Positions 54,407-63,132 of a DNA stretch of 64,000 bases are shown here, piece after piece (the stretch's first letter is position 1; every line of letters starts with the position of its first letter). Where the stretch lies: contig JAQWSU010000032.1 in assembly GCA_029243025.1 (NCBI GenBank), forward strand, positions 172,388-236,387, in the 5' to 3' direction. A program made the translations under genes and the position numbers. Origin of the DNA: Pirellulaceae bacterium (GTDB taxonomy: Bacteria > Planctomycetota > Planctomycetia > Pirellulales > Pirellulaceae). Under the pieces are notes generated by a model. The model searched no databases. It had not been told where the DNA came from and worked only from the letters and a program-made list of their open reading frames with translations.

Positions 54407-55708
54407 ATGAGTGATCCGCCAACCACAAATCCTGCCACCAATATCATCGATAGGGCTGGAACCCGCACAGTTCTTGCAGTTGCCGATCAGATGCTACAAC
54501 TGCGTAGTGCGGCCACAACCTTGCAGGCCAACTTTGATACTCGATCACGCGGCTATTTCACCCCCAGTGAGGATGAAGAGGTTGGCCATCTGTGGATCTC
54601 CTACCACAGCGCGAGAGCAGCCTTACTTGAAATCGTAAACGCGATTCGGACAGATGTGGGCCAACCCTCTCGTGAAACCATAGCTCAGTTCACTCTCGCC
54701 TATGCTGCCACACTCGTCTTGGTCGATGCAGCCCAATCGCTGCGCCGACTATTCGGAAAAAATGAATTAGTGCGACGAAAGCTAAACGAAGCGTTTGATG
54801 ACTTCCGGATACCGGCTGGAACTTTTGACCAAATCCAGCTTTCCCTCACCGATCCTGGTAATGCATTGCACATCAAGAACGCTAACCAATTCTTCGAGGA
54901 GAATCAAAAACTGCTCTGGGATCTGGCGAACAATCGCTCCGAACTAGCCTCTATCCTCAAATTAATTGATACGAAACGTACGGCAACCGATGTTGGTACA
55001 ACACGTTATCTCAAAGCTCGAGCAACAGAATTGGGTCGAGAGGCTCGTGACCGACTCGTGATCGGCAATGCCTCCCGGGCGGTCTATGCAATCCAAGAAC
55101 TGGGCTCACGTGTCGTATCGAATCTCAGCACCAAACCCAACCATGTCCCAACGATTCCAAAGCCAATTGGCGAGCAAATCTTAAGCGTCCTGAGGCCCGG
55201 TGACGTGATAATTACTCGTAAAGAATATGCAATCACCAATTATTTCCTGCCCGGTTATTGGCCGCATGCCGCCATGTATGTGGGTGATCAACGTGTTGTC
55301 GAGTCCTTGAAGGACGGAGTCATGGAACGCGACATAACCTCTCCGTTCAGCAATGATGCAATCTCTGTGATTCGACCCCAGCTTGACGCCACAACAATTA
55401 ACACCGCCATCGTGCGAGCCCGTTCCCATGTCGGCAAACCCTATGATTTTGACTTTGACTTCACGCGTGCTGATCGATTGGTCTGCACCGAGGTCGTGTA
55501 TCGAAGTTACGAAGGCCTCGGAAGCATGCATTTCGAATTAACACGACGTGCTGGGCGAGAAACGCTCTCGGCAGAAGATCTGCTCAGACTAGCCCTTGCC
55601 AACAAATCTTTTCGGACGATTACGGCCTACAGCAACACGCTGACTCCGCAATTACTTCGCGGTAAACCAGTTGATGAACTACTCAGAAATACGATCACAG
55701 ATCGCTAA
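54407..55708 (+). CDS. YiiX/YebB-like papain-fold (NlpC/P60-related) protein
   Basis: 433 residues. The C-terminal half (about 255-400) matches the permuted NlpC/P60 family represented by YiiX: 'LRPGDVIITRKEYAITNY', 'GYWPHAAMYVGDQRVVES', 'GKPYDFDFDFTRADRLVCTE'. Catalytic His287 and Cys360 are both present. The N-terminal 240 residues are helical and without known motif ('ALLEIVNAIRTDVG', 'YLKARATELGREARD'); they may be a regulatory or membrane-binding domain. No signal peptide is visible. Members are proposed amidases or thiol hydrolases acting on peptides or lipids; the substrate is unknown. Confidence 0.82.
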   Translation: MSDPPTTNPATNIIDRAGTRTVLAVADQMLQLRSAATTLQANFDTRSRGYFTPSEDEEVGHLWISYHSARAALLEIVNAIRTDVGQPSRETIAQFTLAYAATLVLVDAAQSLRRLFGKNELVRRKLNEAFDDFRIPAGTFDQIQLSLTDPGNALHIKNANQFFEENQKLLWDLANNRSELASILKLIDTKRTATDVGTTRYLKARATELGREARDRLVIGNASRAVYAIQELGSRVVSNLSTKPNHVPTIPKPIGEQILSVLRPGDVIITRKEYAITNYFLPGYWPHAAMYVGDQRVVESLKDGVMERDITSPFSNDAISVIRPQLDATTINTAIVRARSHVGKPYDFDFDFTRADRLVCTEVVYRSYEGLGSMHFELTRRAGRETLSAEDLLRLALANKSFRTITAYSNTLTPQLLRGKPVDELLRNTITDR

Positions 55709-55953
55709 AGCGTCGTAGGTTGACTCACTGAGCCTCTCACCCAGCTGACTTCGCTAGAAACCCAAACGCGTCCGCCACCTTTCACGGCGTAAACCAGCCA
55801 CACAACGACGAATTAAAACTACTCGTCACCGATCTTGAAACATCGGTTCACTGCAGCTTTGCGATAAACTACATGTTCGCGGACCCCAGTTGTTGTTGGC
55901 AGGATGATCTTGGCATATCAGGCACACAAAAGTCCACACGAGGTAATAGGCAG

Positions 55954-57408
55954 ATGACCCACCCCAAGATTCGACAAACACGACACCTTTGCTTCTTGAT
56001 CGCAGGGTTGTGGATCATTGGGGGACTTCCGGCCAAATCGCCAGGACAAGTCACCCGATCGCGTCCTAATGTGGTGCTGTTGTTTATCGATGACCTGGGG
56101 TTTGGCGACACGGGTCCTTACGGCAGCACGGACATTCCCACACCCAACCTTGATCGCTTGGCCAACGAGGGTGTTGTATCAACCGCGTCGTATATCACAA
56201 ATCCGCCCTGCTGCCCAAGTCGCTGCAGTTTGATGATGGGAATGTACGGTCAAAGGTTTGGCAAATACGGCATGTCTCGTGGCTTGCCCATCCCGGAAGA
56301 CAAGCCAACCCTCGCTGAGTTTATGCGCAACCAGGGATACACCACCGGCCAGATCGGCAAGTGGGACCTTGGATCACGGTCTCAAGGACCCCTCACGCAA
56401 GGCTTTATGGAAGTCGCCAAGAAACCGCCCCAAAAACAATACAGCCAAATTCGCGAACAGAACAAGAATCGCAAACAGAAGAAAGATGCGTCCAAATACA
56501 TCTGCATCACTGAAGACGGAAAGGAAGCTTGGCTGACCGATGTTAATGGGGATCAGATGGTCAGCTTCATCGAGCGCAACAAAGAAAAACCTTTCTTCCT
56601 TTATTTCTCACCAGAAGCCGTACACTCCTCGAATGCAGAAACGCCAGCTCGACTCACCGAGCGCACGACCGCGATTGGGAAACGCAAAAAGCTAGCCGGT
56701 GCGATCGTCTCCGTCGATGATCAAGTCGGAAAACTTCTTGCAGTGCTCGAGAAACATCAGCTACGAGAGAATACGTTGATCATTTTCTCTAGCGATAACG
56801 GAGCGAATGGGGGAGAAGGCGGAACATCGACCCCATATCGTGGAGGCAAAGGCAAGGGGACGCAGCAGGAGGGCTGGGTACGCGTCCCCACAATTTTATC
56901 CATGCCAACCGTCTTGCCGCAAGGAAAAACCTATCAGGGCATGACCTGCACACTCGACTACTACACCACAATCGCTGGCACGATCAATGTCGTGCCACCC
57001 GAACATCTTGACGGGGTGAATCTACTGCCATTTCTCACAGGCGAGAAAACAGGTGATGCCCACGAGTTCCTCTTCTGGATGAACAATGACCCAACCGACG
57101 CACCCCGCCGAAGATTGATCGCTGTTCGCTGGAAGGACTGGAGGCTGTACCACCACAAACAGCTCGGATGGCAACTCTTCAATTTACAGTCTGACCCGCG
57201 GGAAGAGCACGACGTCGCCGCTGAATTTCCGAGCGTCGTAGCAACGATGAAACAACAGCATTCGGGCTGGGCAGAAACTCTCCCACCGGTCGCACCCCTA
57301 CCGAAACGCATCCGAAATCTTCCTCCCATTATTCCCACCGGTTTTGGGTGGGCTTTTGCAAACGACGTTCAAGCGGATACCGAAAACCGTTTGCCAGCGA
57401 ACAACTAA
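55954..57408 (+). CDS. Formylglycine-dependent sulfatase, exported
   Basis: 484 residues from ATG 55954, which starts a signal peptide ('TRHLCFLIAGLWIIGGLPA'). The family start is 'PNVVLLFIDDLGFGDTG', and the maturation motif is 'CCPSR' with Cys86 as formylglycine precursor. 'TGQIGKWDLGSRSQ' replaces the common 'GKWHLG', so a His usual near the active site is Asp here, as in a few branches. 'IFSSDNGANGGEG' and 'YRGGKGKGTQQEGWVRVP' follow. An upstream in-frame ATG at 55873 would add 27 residues that do not look like a signal. It is not adjacent to a maturase; formylglycine would be installed by an enzyme elsewhere. Confidence 0.94.
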   Translation: MTHPKIRQTRHLCFLIAGLWIIGGLPAKSPGQVTRSRPNVVLLFIDDLGFGDTGPYGSTDIPTPNLDRLANEGVVSTASYITNPPCCPSRCSLMMGMYGQRFGKYGMSRGLPIPEDKPTLAEFMRNQGYTTGQIGKWDLGSRSQGPLTQGFMEVAKKPPQKQYSQIREQNKNRKQKKDASKYICITEDGKEAWLTDVNGDQMVSFIERNKEKPFFLYFSPEAVHSSNAETPARLTERTTAIGKRKKLAGAIVSVDDQVGKLLAVLEKHQLRENTLIIFSSDNGANGGEGGTSTPYRGGKGKGTQQEGWVRVPTILSMPTVLPQGKTYQGMTCTLDYYTTIAGTINVVPPEHLDGVNLLPFLTGEKTGDAHEFLFWMNNDPTDAPRRRLIAVRWKDWRLYHHKQLGWQLFNLQSDPREEHDVAAEFPSVVATMKQQHSGWAETLPPVAPLPKRIRNLPPIIPTGFGWAFANDVQADTENRLPANN

Positions 57409-58052
57409 AGGAAACGAATCTGGGATTTCCTGGCTCAATGCTTCCAAATACCGTAGGGATGAAGCTGATCAGCGATCGAGGCCCCCTGCCATACAATTGC
57501 TAACCCCCTCGTTTTACGCAGGCCACCCACTCTTTCGCTCGTCGCCCCTCCGCGTCAGGGCCCAAGCCAGACAGCTCCCGCTGATCCACCCCCCAAATTA
57601 AATCTGCCGCCACTAATTTACCGTCGAGCCGTGATCATGAATGGTCGGCTGATCATGTCGCGGTGACCAAATCTTAGAGGATCACACTGAATCAACTCGT
57701 CCGACAGGCAATAATCCTCAACAACCACCTTCCATTGAAACGCGGCGATCTCCCCTCTCCTTTTCTAGCTATTCTCCCGCTTTTACAACGGCCCTGCCGA
57801 TCCGCTTGATTTTACTTACGGGAAGAATAGGAGATGAAAGGTGACCTTGGTGCCGTGATGGGTTACGATGTCAGCGTCGTCTTCGAGGTCAGCCGTGGCA
57901 AAATCCAGACATGATGTCAATTCCGTCTTGAATCGACGTCGTGTCGGATGAACGACACCGTTTTCCAAGAGGCAAACTGCTGCCGTTTTGCACAGGGCTG
58001 TCACTGCCCACGTGCAAAAGATCATCTGTCTTGATCAGGACAAGAGGTCGGC
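57409..58052 (+). other. Structured leader upstream of the reverse transcriptase (candidate noncoding RNA)
   Basis: 644 bases without a supported protein gene. Several inverted repeats crowd its second half: 'agccg'/'cggct' enclosing two copies of 'tgatcatg' (57627-57657), 'gtgtcg'/'cgacac' with a 6-base loop (57941-57958), and the two-part hairpin at 57986-58019. Retrons and some other reverse transcriptases carry their template RNA directly upstream; whether this is such an RNA cannot be shown from one sequence. A minus-strand ORF (57816-58025) overlaps it but has no recognisable family. Confidence 0.4.
57986..58019 (+). other. Two-part hairpin 34 bases before the reverse transcriptase start
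   Basis: 'ttttgcac' pairs perfectly with 'gtgcaaaa' (8 bp). Inside it 'gggc' pairs with 'gccc' around the loop 'tgtcact', with a 1-by-2 base internal loop. 'AGAGG' near 58044 then serves as the ribosome-binding site. The hairpin could regulate translation or be part of an RNA template. Confidence 0.6.
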
Positions 58053-59516
58053 ATGAAACTTGATTTCTCACTTCCCTACTCACGGCGCAAGGCGACGTTC
58101 GCATCGATTTACAGCGAAATCGATCTTTATCGCGCAGCTTTAAAGACCTATACGAAGCCGCTCTTTCGTTGGCGTGCCGCGTTATCGCGTTCCCATGATG
58201 GAGGAACTCTTTATGACTTTGCCAGGTCGGGGCATCGGAACCTGAACCGAGTGCATCGTCGGCTCGTGGATCGATCTTTCCAGGCGCGAGAAGGCATCGC
58301 TCGGCAATATCACTTTAACGGTAAAGAGCGGACGATTTACATCTTTCCTTGGGAAGAACGTATTGTCGATCAGATGCTGTTTCAGACCTTGAATCGATAT
58401 TTCCACTCCGCAATCTCAAAACATTCATATGCCTATCGGCATTCCGGCTTTGGGATTGACGCTTGCCAGCATCGCACCGCACGTGAACTCAAGAAGCTAT
58501 CGCAGCCATGTTACTTTACAAAGCGAGACATCACCGGTTTTTTCCAGTCGATCGATCACACCATTCTGCTTGAGGCTCTCAAATCTTGGATTGAGCCTGA
58601 TGACTACTTGTTTCAGCTGCTGGCTCAACGTGTGAAATTTCGTTTCCGAACGGAGCACAATGAATCGATTTGCGCACCAACGGGTGTTCCTTTTGGGACA
58701 TCCATCGCTTGCTTCCTAGCCAATGTCTATTTGCTTCCTCTGGACCGCAGTATGGAGCCATTCGAGCAGCTAACTTACAGTCGTTATGCGGACGATGTGC
58801 TACAGTTTTCTCCAAGTCGCGATACGGCAATAAAAGCACGGGACCGACTGCACGAGGTCCTGAACGATCTGAAACTGAAAAGCAAGCCTAGCCACGAGCT
58901 TGACTTCAGCTTCCGTCCGACCACTGACAAGGGCTGCCCAGCCAATTCCAACGACACGGTCGAAAGCGAATTCCCCGGCCGCGTCGATTTTCGACATTTA
59001 GGTTTGGAATTCCGACGTGATAACAGCATTGGACTTTCCCGCGACAAACTTCGCAAAATCCGCAATCTCTTTCGCTTTGCTTTACGGCGTTCCAAGCACA
59101 AATTCGAACGGATCGGCGACCAACCGGAACGCCGAGCGGAACATGCGATCGCTGTTTGTCGCCGAGTCATCGGAGACGGGCTTCGTTCGGTCGCCATTAT
59201 CGACTACTACCTAAAACATGTGGATGACGAAAAACAACTTCGCTTACTCGATCGGTGGCTTGCCGAGGAGGTGCTTTCGCAAGCATTCCAGAATGGTCAT
59301 CGGAAAGGCAATTTCAGGAAGCTGCCGTTTTCAAAACTTCGCGAAATGGGGCTTCCTTCGCTTCGACACCGGCGGCGTCTATTAAATCACGGACACTTAA
59401 AGGCTTCGTTTTTTGTTTTGCGTACCAGATGGCTGATCGAACAGGAGAGGGGGCGGCTGCCAAGCCGCAAGGCTTTTTCTCCATGTCTCGAAGCAGCGGC
59501 AACAACAGTCTCGTGA
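58053..59516 (+). CDS. Reverse transcriptase, stand-alone, type not assigned
   Basis: 487 residues. The polymerase blocks are in order: 'GKERTIYIFPWEERIVDQML' (RT1-2), 'SYAYRHSGFGIDA', 'CYFTKRDITGFFQSIDHTIL' (RT3, catalytic Asp), 'GVPFGTSIACFLANVYLLPL' (RT4), 'YSRYADDVLQFS' with YADD at 245-248 (RT5), and 'DFRHLGLEFRRD' (RT6-7). After residue 330 comes a basic helical tail without maturase or HNH endonuclease motifs, so it is not a typical group II intron protein. I see no retron 'VTG' element, no diversity-generating template/variable repeats, and no integrase. The ATG follows 'AGAGG' at 5 bases. It may belong to one of the uncharacterised bacterial RT groups, some of which act in phage defence. 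Confidence 0.85.
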   Translation: MKLDFSLPYSRRKATFASIYSEIDLYRAALKTYTKPLFRWRAALSRSHDGGTLYDFARSGHRNLNRVHRRLVDRSFQAREGIARQYHFNGKERTIYIFPWEERIVDQMLFQTLNRYFHSAISKHSYAYRHSGFGIDACQHRTARELKKLSQPCYFTKRDITGFFQSIDHTILLEALKSWIEPDDYLFQLLAQRVKFRFRTEHNESICAPTGVPFGTSIACFLANVYLLPLDRSMEPFEQLTYSRYADDVLQFSPSRDTAIKARDRLHEVLNDLKLKSKPSHELDFSFRPTTDKGCPANSNDTVESEFPGRVDFRHLGLEFRRDNSIGLSRDKLRKIRNLFRFALRRSKHKFERIGDQPERRAEHAIAVCRRVIGDGLRSVAIIDYYLKHVDDEKQLRLLDRWLAEEVLSQAFQNGHRKGNFRKLPFSKLREMGLPSLRHRRRLLNHGHLKASFFVLRTRWLIEQERGRLPSRKAFSPCLEAAATTVS

Positions 59517-59639
59517 GAAAGAGCAGCCGCCTGTAGAAAGACGTTATTGAAGACTTGACAAGTCAGGTCGTTTTCTTAGCCGCCCCTTCTTCCGTTCGAT
59601 TCGCTTTCCTACCGTTTACACCTGTAAGGAGACCACTGC

Positions 59640-60026
59640 ATGGGCTTTCTATCAAAGCTTTTTGGCGCTACCACCAATTGCCCTGACTGCGGTGTGTCGG
59701 GCGCGAAAGATTCGCTGTTTGGCGTGAAGTGCGGAAACCAGTTCTGCCGCAACTACGACGAAGGTTTTGCCAAGCAACCCCTACCATCGATTGCAGCCAA
59801 ATCGTCAAAACCCGCGTTTGATGGACCGGTAGTGGAGTTTACAAATTCTATTGAAGTCCAATACATCAACTTTCGAGGAGACGAACAAACCTTTACTGCC
59901 GACCGCGATTCCATTGAGACTCGAAAAGCGCATCTCAGCATGGCGGTAGCACCAACCGGCAAGAGAATCACGCTGAATCCAGAAAAAATAGTGAATCGCT
60001 CCGAAGTTGAGAACCTGATGAAATAG
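59640..60026 (+). CDS. Small zinc-ribbon protein
   Basis: 128 residues. A treble-clef or ribbon-like Cys set lies near the N-terminus ('NCPDCGVSGAKDS', then 'VKCGNQFCRNYDE'), giving C-x2-C and C-x4-C. The rest is a beta-rich domain of about 75 residues ('VQYINFRGDEQTFTADRDSI', 'APTGKRITLNPEKI'), probably small and soluble. The ribosome-binding site 'TAAGGAG' is strong and well placed (8 bases). It lies 123 bases after the reverse transcriptase on the same strand, but its own strong start signal and the gap leave co-function open. The family is not recognised. Confidence 0.7.
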   Translation: MGFLSKLFGATTNCPDCGVSGAKDSLFGVKCGNQFCRNYDEGFAKQPLPSIAAKSSKPAFDGPVVEFTNSIEVQYINFRGDEQTFTADRDSIETRKAHLSMAVAPTGKRITLNPEKIVNRSEVENLMK

Positions 60027-60393
60027 TCGCAGCACGGCAGCCCACGTCGCATTCCCCCATGCGTTCCCTGTCGTGTCGTGATAGATGCTTGGTCAATCCG
60101 AAGACTCCAAAAAAAAACAGCTGTCGGTAAAAAAAGCAGGCTACCTCCTCTTACAAGCAAACTTCATTTACCCTGATAAAAATTATCGTTTTGGCCGCAG
60201 CAGCTGGAATCACTCAGCTGGTTCCTCCCCACCGCGAATAGCGGCCGAGAAATAGCTGGAAAACCGTATACGCAGCCGCTATAAGTAAACTCGGAGGGAC
60301 GGATGCCTTTCTGTCAGAAAAACTCGAACGCGCGGATTCCTCCTTCATGTACACATCGGAGAAACGAATCCTCGCCCGCGGCCTCGATCGGGT
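60027..60393. other. Intergenic, nothing recognised
   Basis: About 370 bases between the zinc-ribbon gene and the DUF1501 relic. It includes runs of nine and seven A (about 60110-60140). No coding fragment could be read on either strand. Confidence 0.45.
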
Positions 60394-60675
60394 GGTGAAT
60401 TTGGTCGAACCCTGGTCAGTCAAAGTAACGCGGGTCGAGATCATCACAAACAAGTTTTTGGCCGGAGGTGTTATCGAGGGCGGACCAGCTTAGGGGTCAA
60501 CAGACGATCTAGGCGATTACGCGATTGAAAACAAAAGACCCCTTGCCGATCTGCACGCCACCATTTTACACTTGCTGGGTTAAGACGATAAACGGCTCGT
60601 CTTGCATCGGAACCGGCTTGCAGAACGATTAACAAGCGTTCATGATGCCCACGTGATTAAACCGTTACTGGCCTG
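60394..60675 (+). pseudogene. DUF1501 relic with frameshift and stops
   Basis: One frame reads 'GEFGRTLVSQSNAGRDHH', the DUF1501 'TEFGRTPFxQGxNGRDH' block. A neighbouring frame continues 'FLAGGVIEGGPA', stop, 'GSTDDLGDYAIENKRPLADL', 'HATILHLLG', stop, 'DDKRLVLHRNRLAERLTS' and 'VHDAHVIKPLLA', then a final stop at 60673. This is the normal C-terminal quarter of the family ('LAGGGIKGG', 'GxTDEFG', 'DLHATxLHLLGLDH', 'DVHGHVVKxILA'). One frameshift and two stops make it clearly dead. No partner cytochrome gene remains beside it. Confidence 0.8.
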
Positions 60676-60886
60676 ATGTTCCTCAAGCCCCAACCGGCCG
60701 TTAATATCGCTCCACGGGCATGCTTGCGGCTTTCCACGTTCGAGAACGAAAAACGGAGCTGACTTTCCCATCGATTCGTAAGCGGCCAGATCGCTCATCC
60801 TGTGACGAGGGACAAAACTCACAAACTCGATAGGCCAAACACCTACCCCAACATAAGTCTTTCCTAATCAAGAAAAAGAACTCACG

Positions 60887-63082
60887 ATGCGTTTCATCAG
60901 TCAGCCGTTCGTCCAACTCCTGCTTGGTTTCAACATTTCGCTGGTAGCAATCAGTACGCCGCACGCGTCCGCTAAGGAATCCTCGGCGATAATCTGCGAA
61001 GGAAGCTATGACGGACATCTACAGGGCATCGCATCCGACGGCCACTCGCTCTACTGGTCGCATACCACGCAATTGGTAAAAACCGACCTGAACGGAAAGC
61101 TGTCACACCGAATCGATGTCAAAAGTCATCATGGCGACCTCACCTACCATGACGGTCGGATCTACGTCGCCGTTGAGTTCGGTGAATTCAATCAACCCTC
61201 CGGAAACTCTGACCCTTGGGTTTTTGTCTACAGCGCGGATGATCTCTCATTCATTGCAAAGCACCCACTTCCCGAACTTGTGCACGGCTGCGGTGGCATC
61301 GCCTACGGCGACGGTCGTTTTATTGTTGTAGGCGGACTGCCTGCTGATCATCCGCAAAATTATGCGTTCGAGTACGACCTAAGTTTTCGGTTTAAGCAGC
61401 GACACATCTTACCGAGCGGTCAAACGCGACTGGGAATCCAAACGGCCGCCTATTTCGACAACCATTGGTGGTTTGGCTGCTATGGTGCACCGCAAAACGC
61501 CGGCCTTCTAAAAACCGACCATCGTTTCAAACTTACCGGTCGTTCTCATGCGAATTTCAGCTATGGCATTCTCCGCTTGAACGAGGACACAGTACTTCGC
61601 GGTGAATGCACAAACAATGCCACTCGGGGTAAGGCGGAGCGTTATCCGCAAATCCCCAATCTGACGAGCACTTCAGGCCTGCAAGTGCGAATGGGCAGTT
61701 ACAATGTCTTGTTCGGAATTTGGGCGGAACCCGAACGCATCGGTGAAATGTTCAAGCCCTATCAGTTGGACATCATCGCTTTCAACGAAGCGCCCGCGGG
61801 CGATTGGACTTCACGCGTGGGGCGCGTCCTCGGAATGCCGTACGCCTATGTTGGAAAAATCTCATCCGCAAACCACAAGGACAAATACAAATCGATTCTG
61901 AGTCGCACTCCGATCGGAAATCATCGCGAGTTCGCGATCCAAGCCAAAGGCTGGTCACCGGCATCCGTCGTCTCTGCCGATACAATCATTCACGGTATAC
62001 CCTTTACCATTTTGTCCACGCACATCCCCGGGCGTCCTTACGTCAGTGAAAATGCAGAAGGCTCGGCCGCAGCGCTAATCGCGGATTCGATTCTTCCCAC
62101 GTTTGGCAACCGAAATCTCGTTTTGCTCGGAGACCTCAACAGCCTCGAAGGCGATGCGCCTTTGGAACAACTCAAGCATCAGCGGTTACGCTCCGCCTGG
62201 AACGACCTAGAGATCAACACAACGCGATTAAGTAGCCACAAACACATCGAATCCGGCACCGAATCCGGCGTGATCGATCATATTTATTTTCGCTTGAAAA
62301 ATGCCAAGGCGATTGAAGGCGGAATCATTTACAACGCGTTCAATCCACCCAATGAACAAAAGAGTATGCCCAGATACCGGTCTGACTGGCAGCAGTACGG
62401 AAAACCTCTCTCCGACCACCGGCCTATCTGGGTCAATCTTGAACTACCGTGGGAAGCGACAAAACCAACGACGATAGTTGCACTCGGCGACTCGATCACC
62501 AAAGGTGTTCGAAAGGGTGTGACAACCGACCAAACCTTTTGCACACAACTCGAACAACAGCTCCGCAAATCCAACCCACAAGTCAACATTGTCAATTTGG
62601 GTATCGGCGGCGAACGAACCGACCAAGCTCTAGAACGCCTAAGCGATGTCATCCGAATGCGTCCTGACCTGGTTACCATCATGTACGGAACCAATGACAG
62701 CTACATTGACCAAGGCAAACAGAAAAGTCGTTTAACAGTGAACGAATATCGAGCCAATCTTAAGACGCTCATCTTGCGTTTGCGAGACGCGCAAATTACC
62801 CCTGTCCTGATGACACCTCCGCGCTGGGCTAAATCGGCAAAGACAAACGGCGTCGGCAAAAATCCCAATACGACGCTGCAAGAATTTGTTCGAGTTTGTC
62901 GGGAGACTGCCAGACAGCACAACGTCCCATTGATTGACCATTTCGACAGTTGGAACAATGCGACGGTCGACTTAAACAAATGGACAACTGACGCATGCCA
63001 TCCCAACCCGACTGGGCAACGCCAGATGGCCGATACGATGCTGATTCCTATCAGCTCAATCATCCGTCATGGGCACCCTTAA
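60887..63082 (+). CDS. Exported fusion of propeller-like, endonuclease/exonuclease/phosphatase and SGNH domains
   Basis: 731 residues with a signal peptide ('FVQLLLGFNISLVAIS'). Residues about 35-260 are propeller-like blades ('HLQGIASDGHSLYWSHTTQL', 'HGDLTYHDGRIYVAVEFGEF'). Residues about 265-520 form an EEP (DNase I/exonuclease III/sphingomyelinase) domain: 'MGSYNVLFG', 'DIIAFNEA' (metal Glu), 'LLGDLNSLEGD', 'GVIDHIYFR' and 'LSDHRPIWV' (catalytic His). Residues about 525-725 form an SGNH hydrolase: 'IVALGDSITKG' (Ser), 'LGIGGERTDQ' (Gly), 'MYGTNDSYID' (Asn), 'DACHPNPTGQ' (Asp/His). Both catalytic sets look intact. A phosphodiesterase and an esterase in one exported chain suggests stepwise removal of substituents from one substrate; this is inference. 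Confidence 0.88.
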   Translation: MRFISQPFVQLLLGFNISLVAISTPHASAKESSAIICEGSYDGHLQGIASDGHSLYWSHTTQLVKTDLNGKLSHRIDVKSHHGDLTYHDGRIYVAVEFGEFNQPSGNSDPWVFVYSADDLSFIAKHPLPELVHGCGGIAYGDGRFIVVGGLPADHPQNYAFEYDLSFRFKQRHILPSGQTRLGIQTAAYFDNHWWFGCYGAPQNAGLLKTDHRFKLTGRSHANFSYGILRLNEDTVLRGECTNNATRGKAERYPQIPNLTSTSGLQVRMGSYNVLFGIWAEPERIGEMFKPYQLDIIAFNEAPAGDWTSRVGRVLGMPYAYVGKISSANHKDKYKSILSRTPIGNHREFAIQAKGWSPASVVSADTIIHGIPFTILSTHIPGRPYVSENAEGSAAALIADSILPTFGNRNLVLLGDLNSLEGDAPLEQLKHQRLRSAWNDLEINTTRLSSHKHIESGTESGVIDHIYFRLKNAKAIEGGIIYNAFNPPNEQKSMPRYRSDWQQYGKPLSDHRPIWVNLELPWEATKPTTIVALGDSITKGVRKGVTTDQTFCTQLEQQLRKSNPQVNIVNLGIGGERTDQALERLSDVIRMRPDLVTIMYGTNDSYIDQGKQKSRLTVNEYRANLKTLILRLRDAQITPVLMTPPRWAKSAKTNGVGKNPNTTLQEFVRVCRETARQHNVPLIDHFDSWNNATVDLNKWTTDACHPNPTGQRQMADTMLIPISSIIRHGHP

Positions 63083-63132
63083 AGGGATGCAAACAAGACC
63101 AGTAAAAATCCCGCTGTCGCACGGATCGATGG

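Noticed and set aside
53998..54468. A 156-codon minus-strand ORF with a hydrophobic start
   Set aside because: It overlaps the start of the YiiX-like gene, has no family blocks, and its composition beyond the first 25 residues is unlike a real protein.
57816..58025. Minus-strand ORF of 69 codons in the reverse transcriptase leader
   Set aside because: No start signal or family; it spans the inverted repeats, which explains the open frame better.
58053..59516. Group II intron or diversity-generating retroelement
   Set aside because: No maturase or endonuclease domain and no intron domain V-like hairpin was seen after the gene, and no template/variable repeat pair with adenine-biased changes was found nearby.
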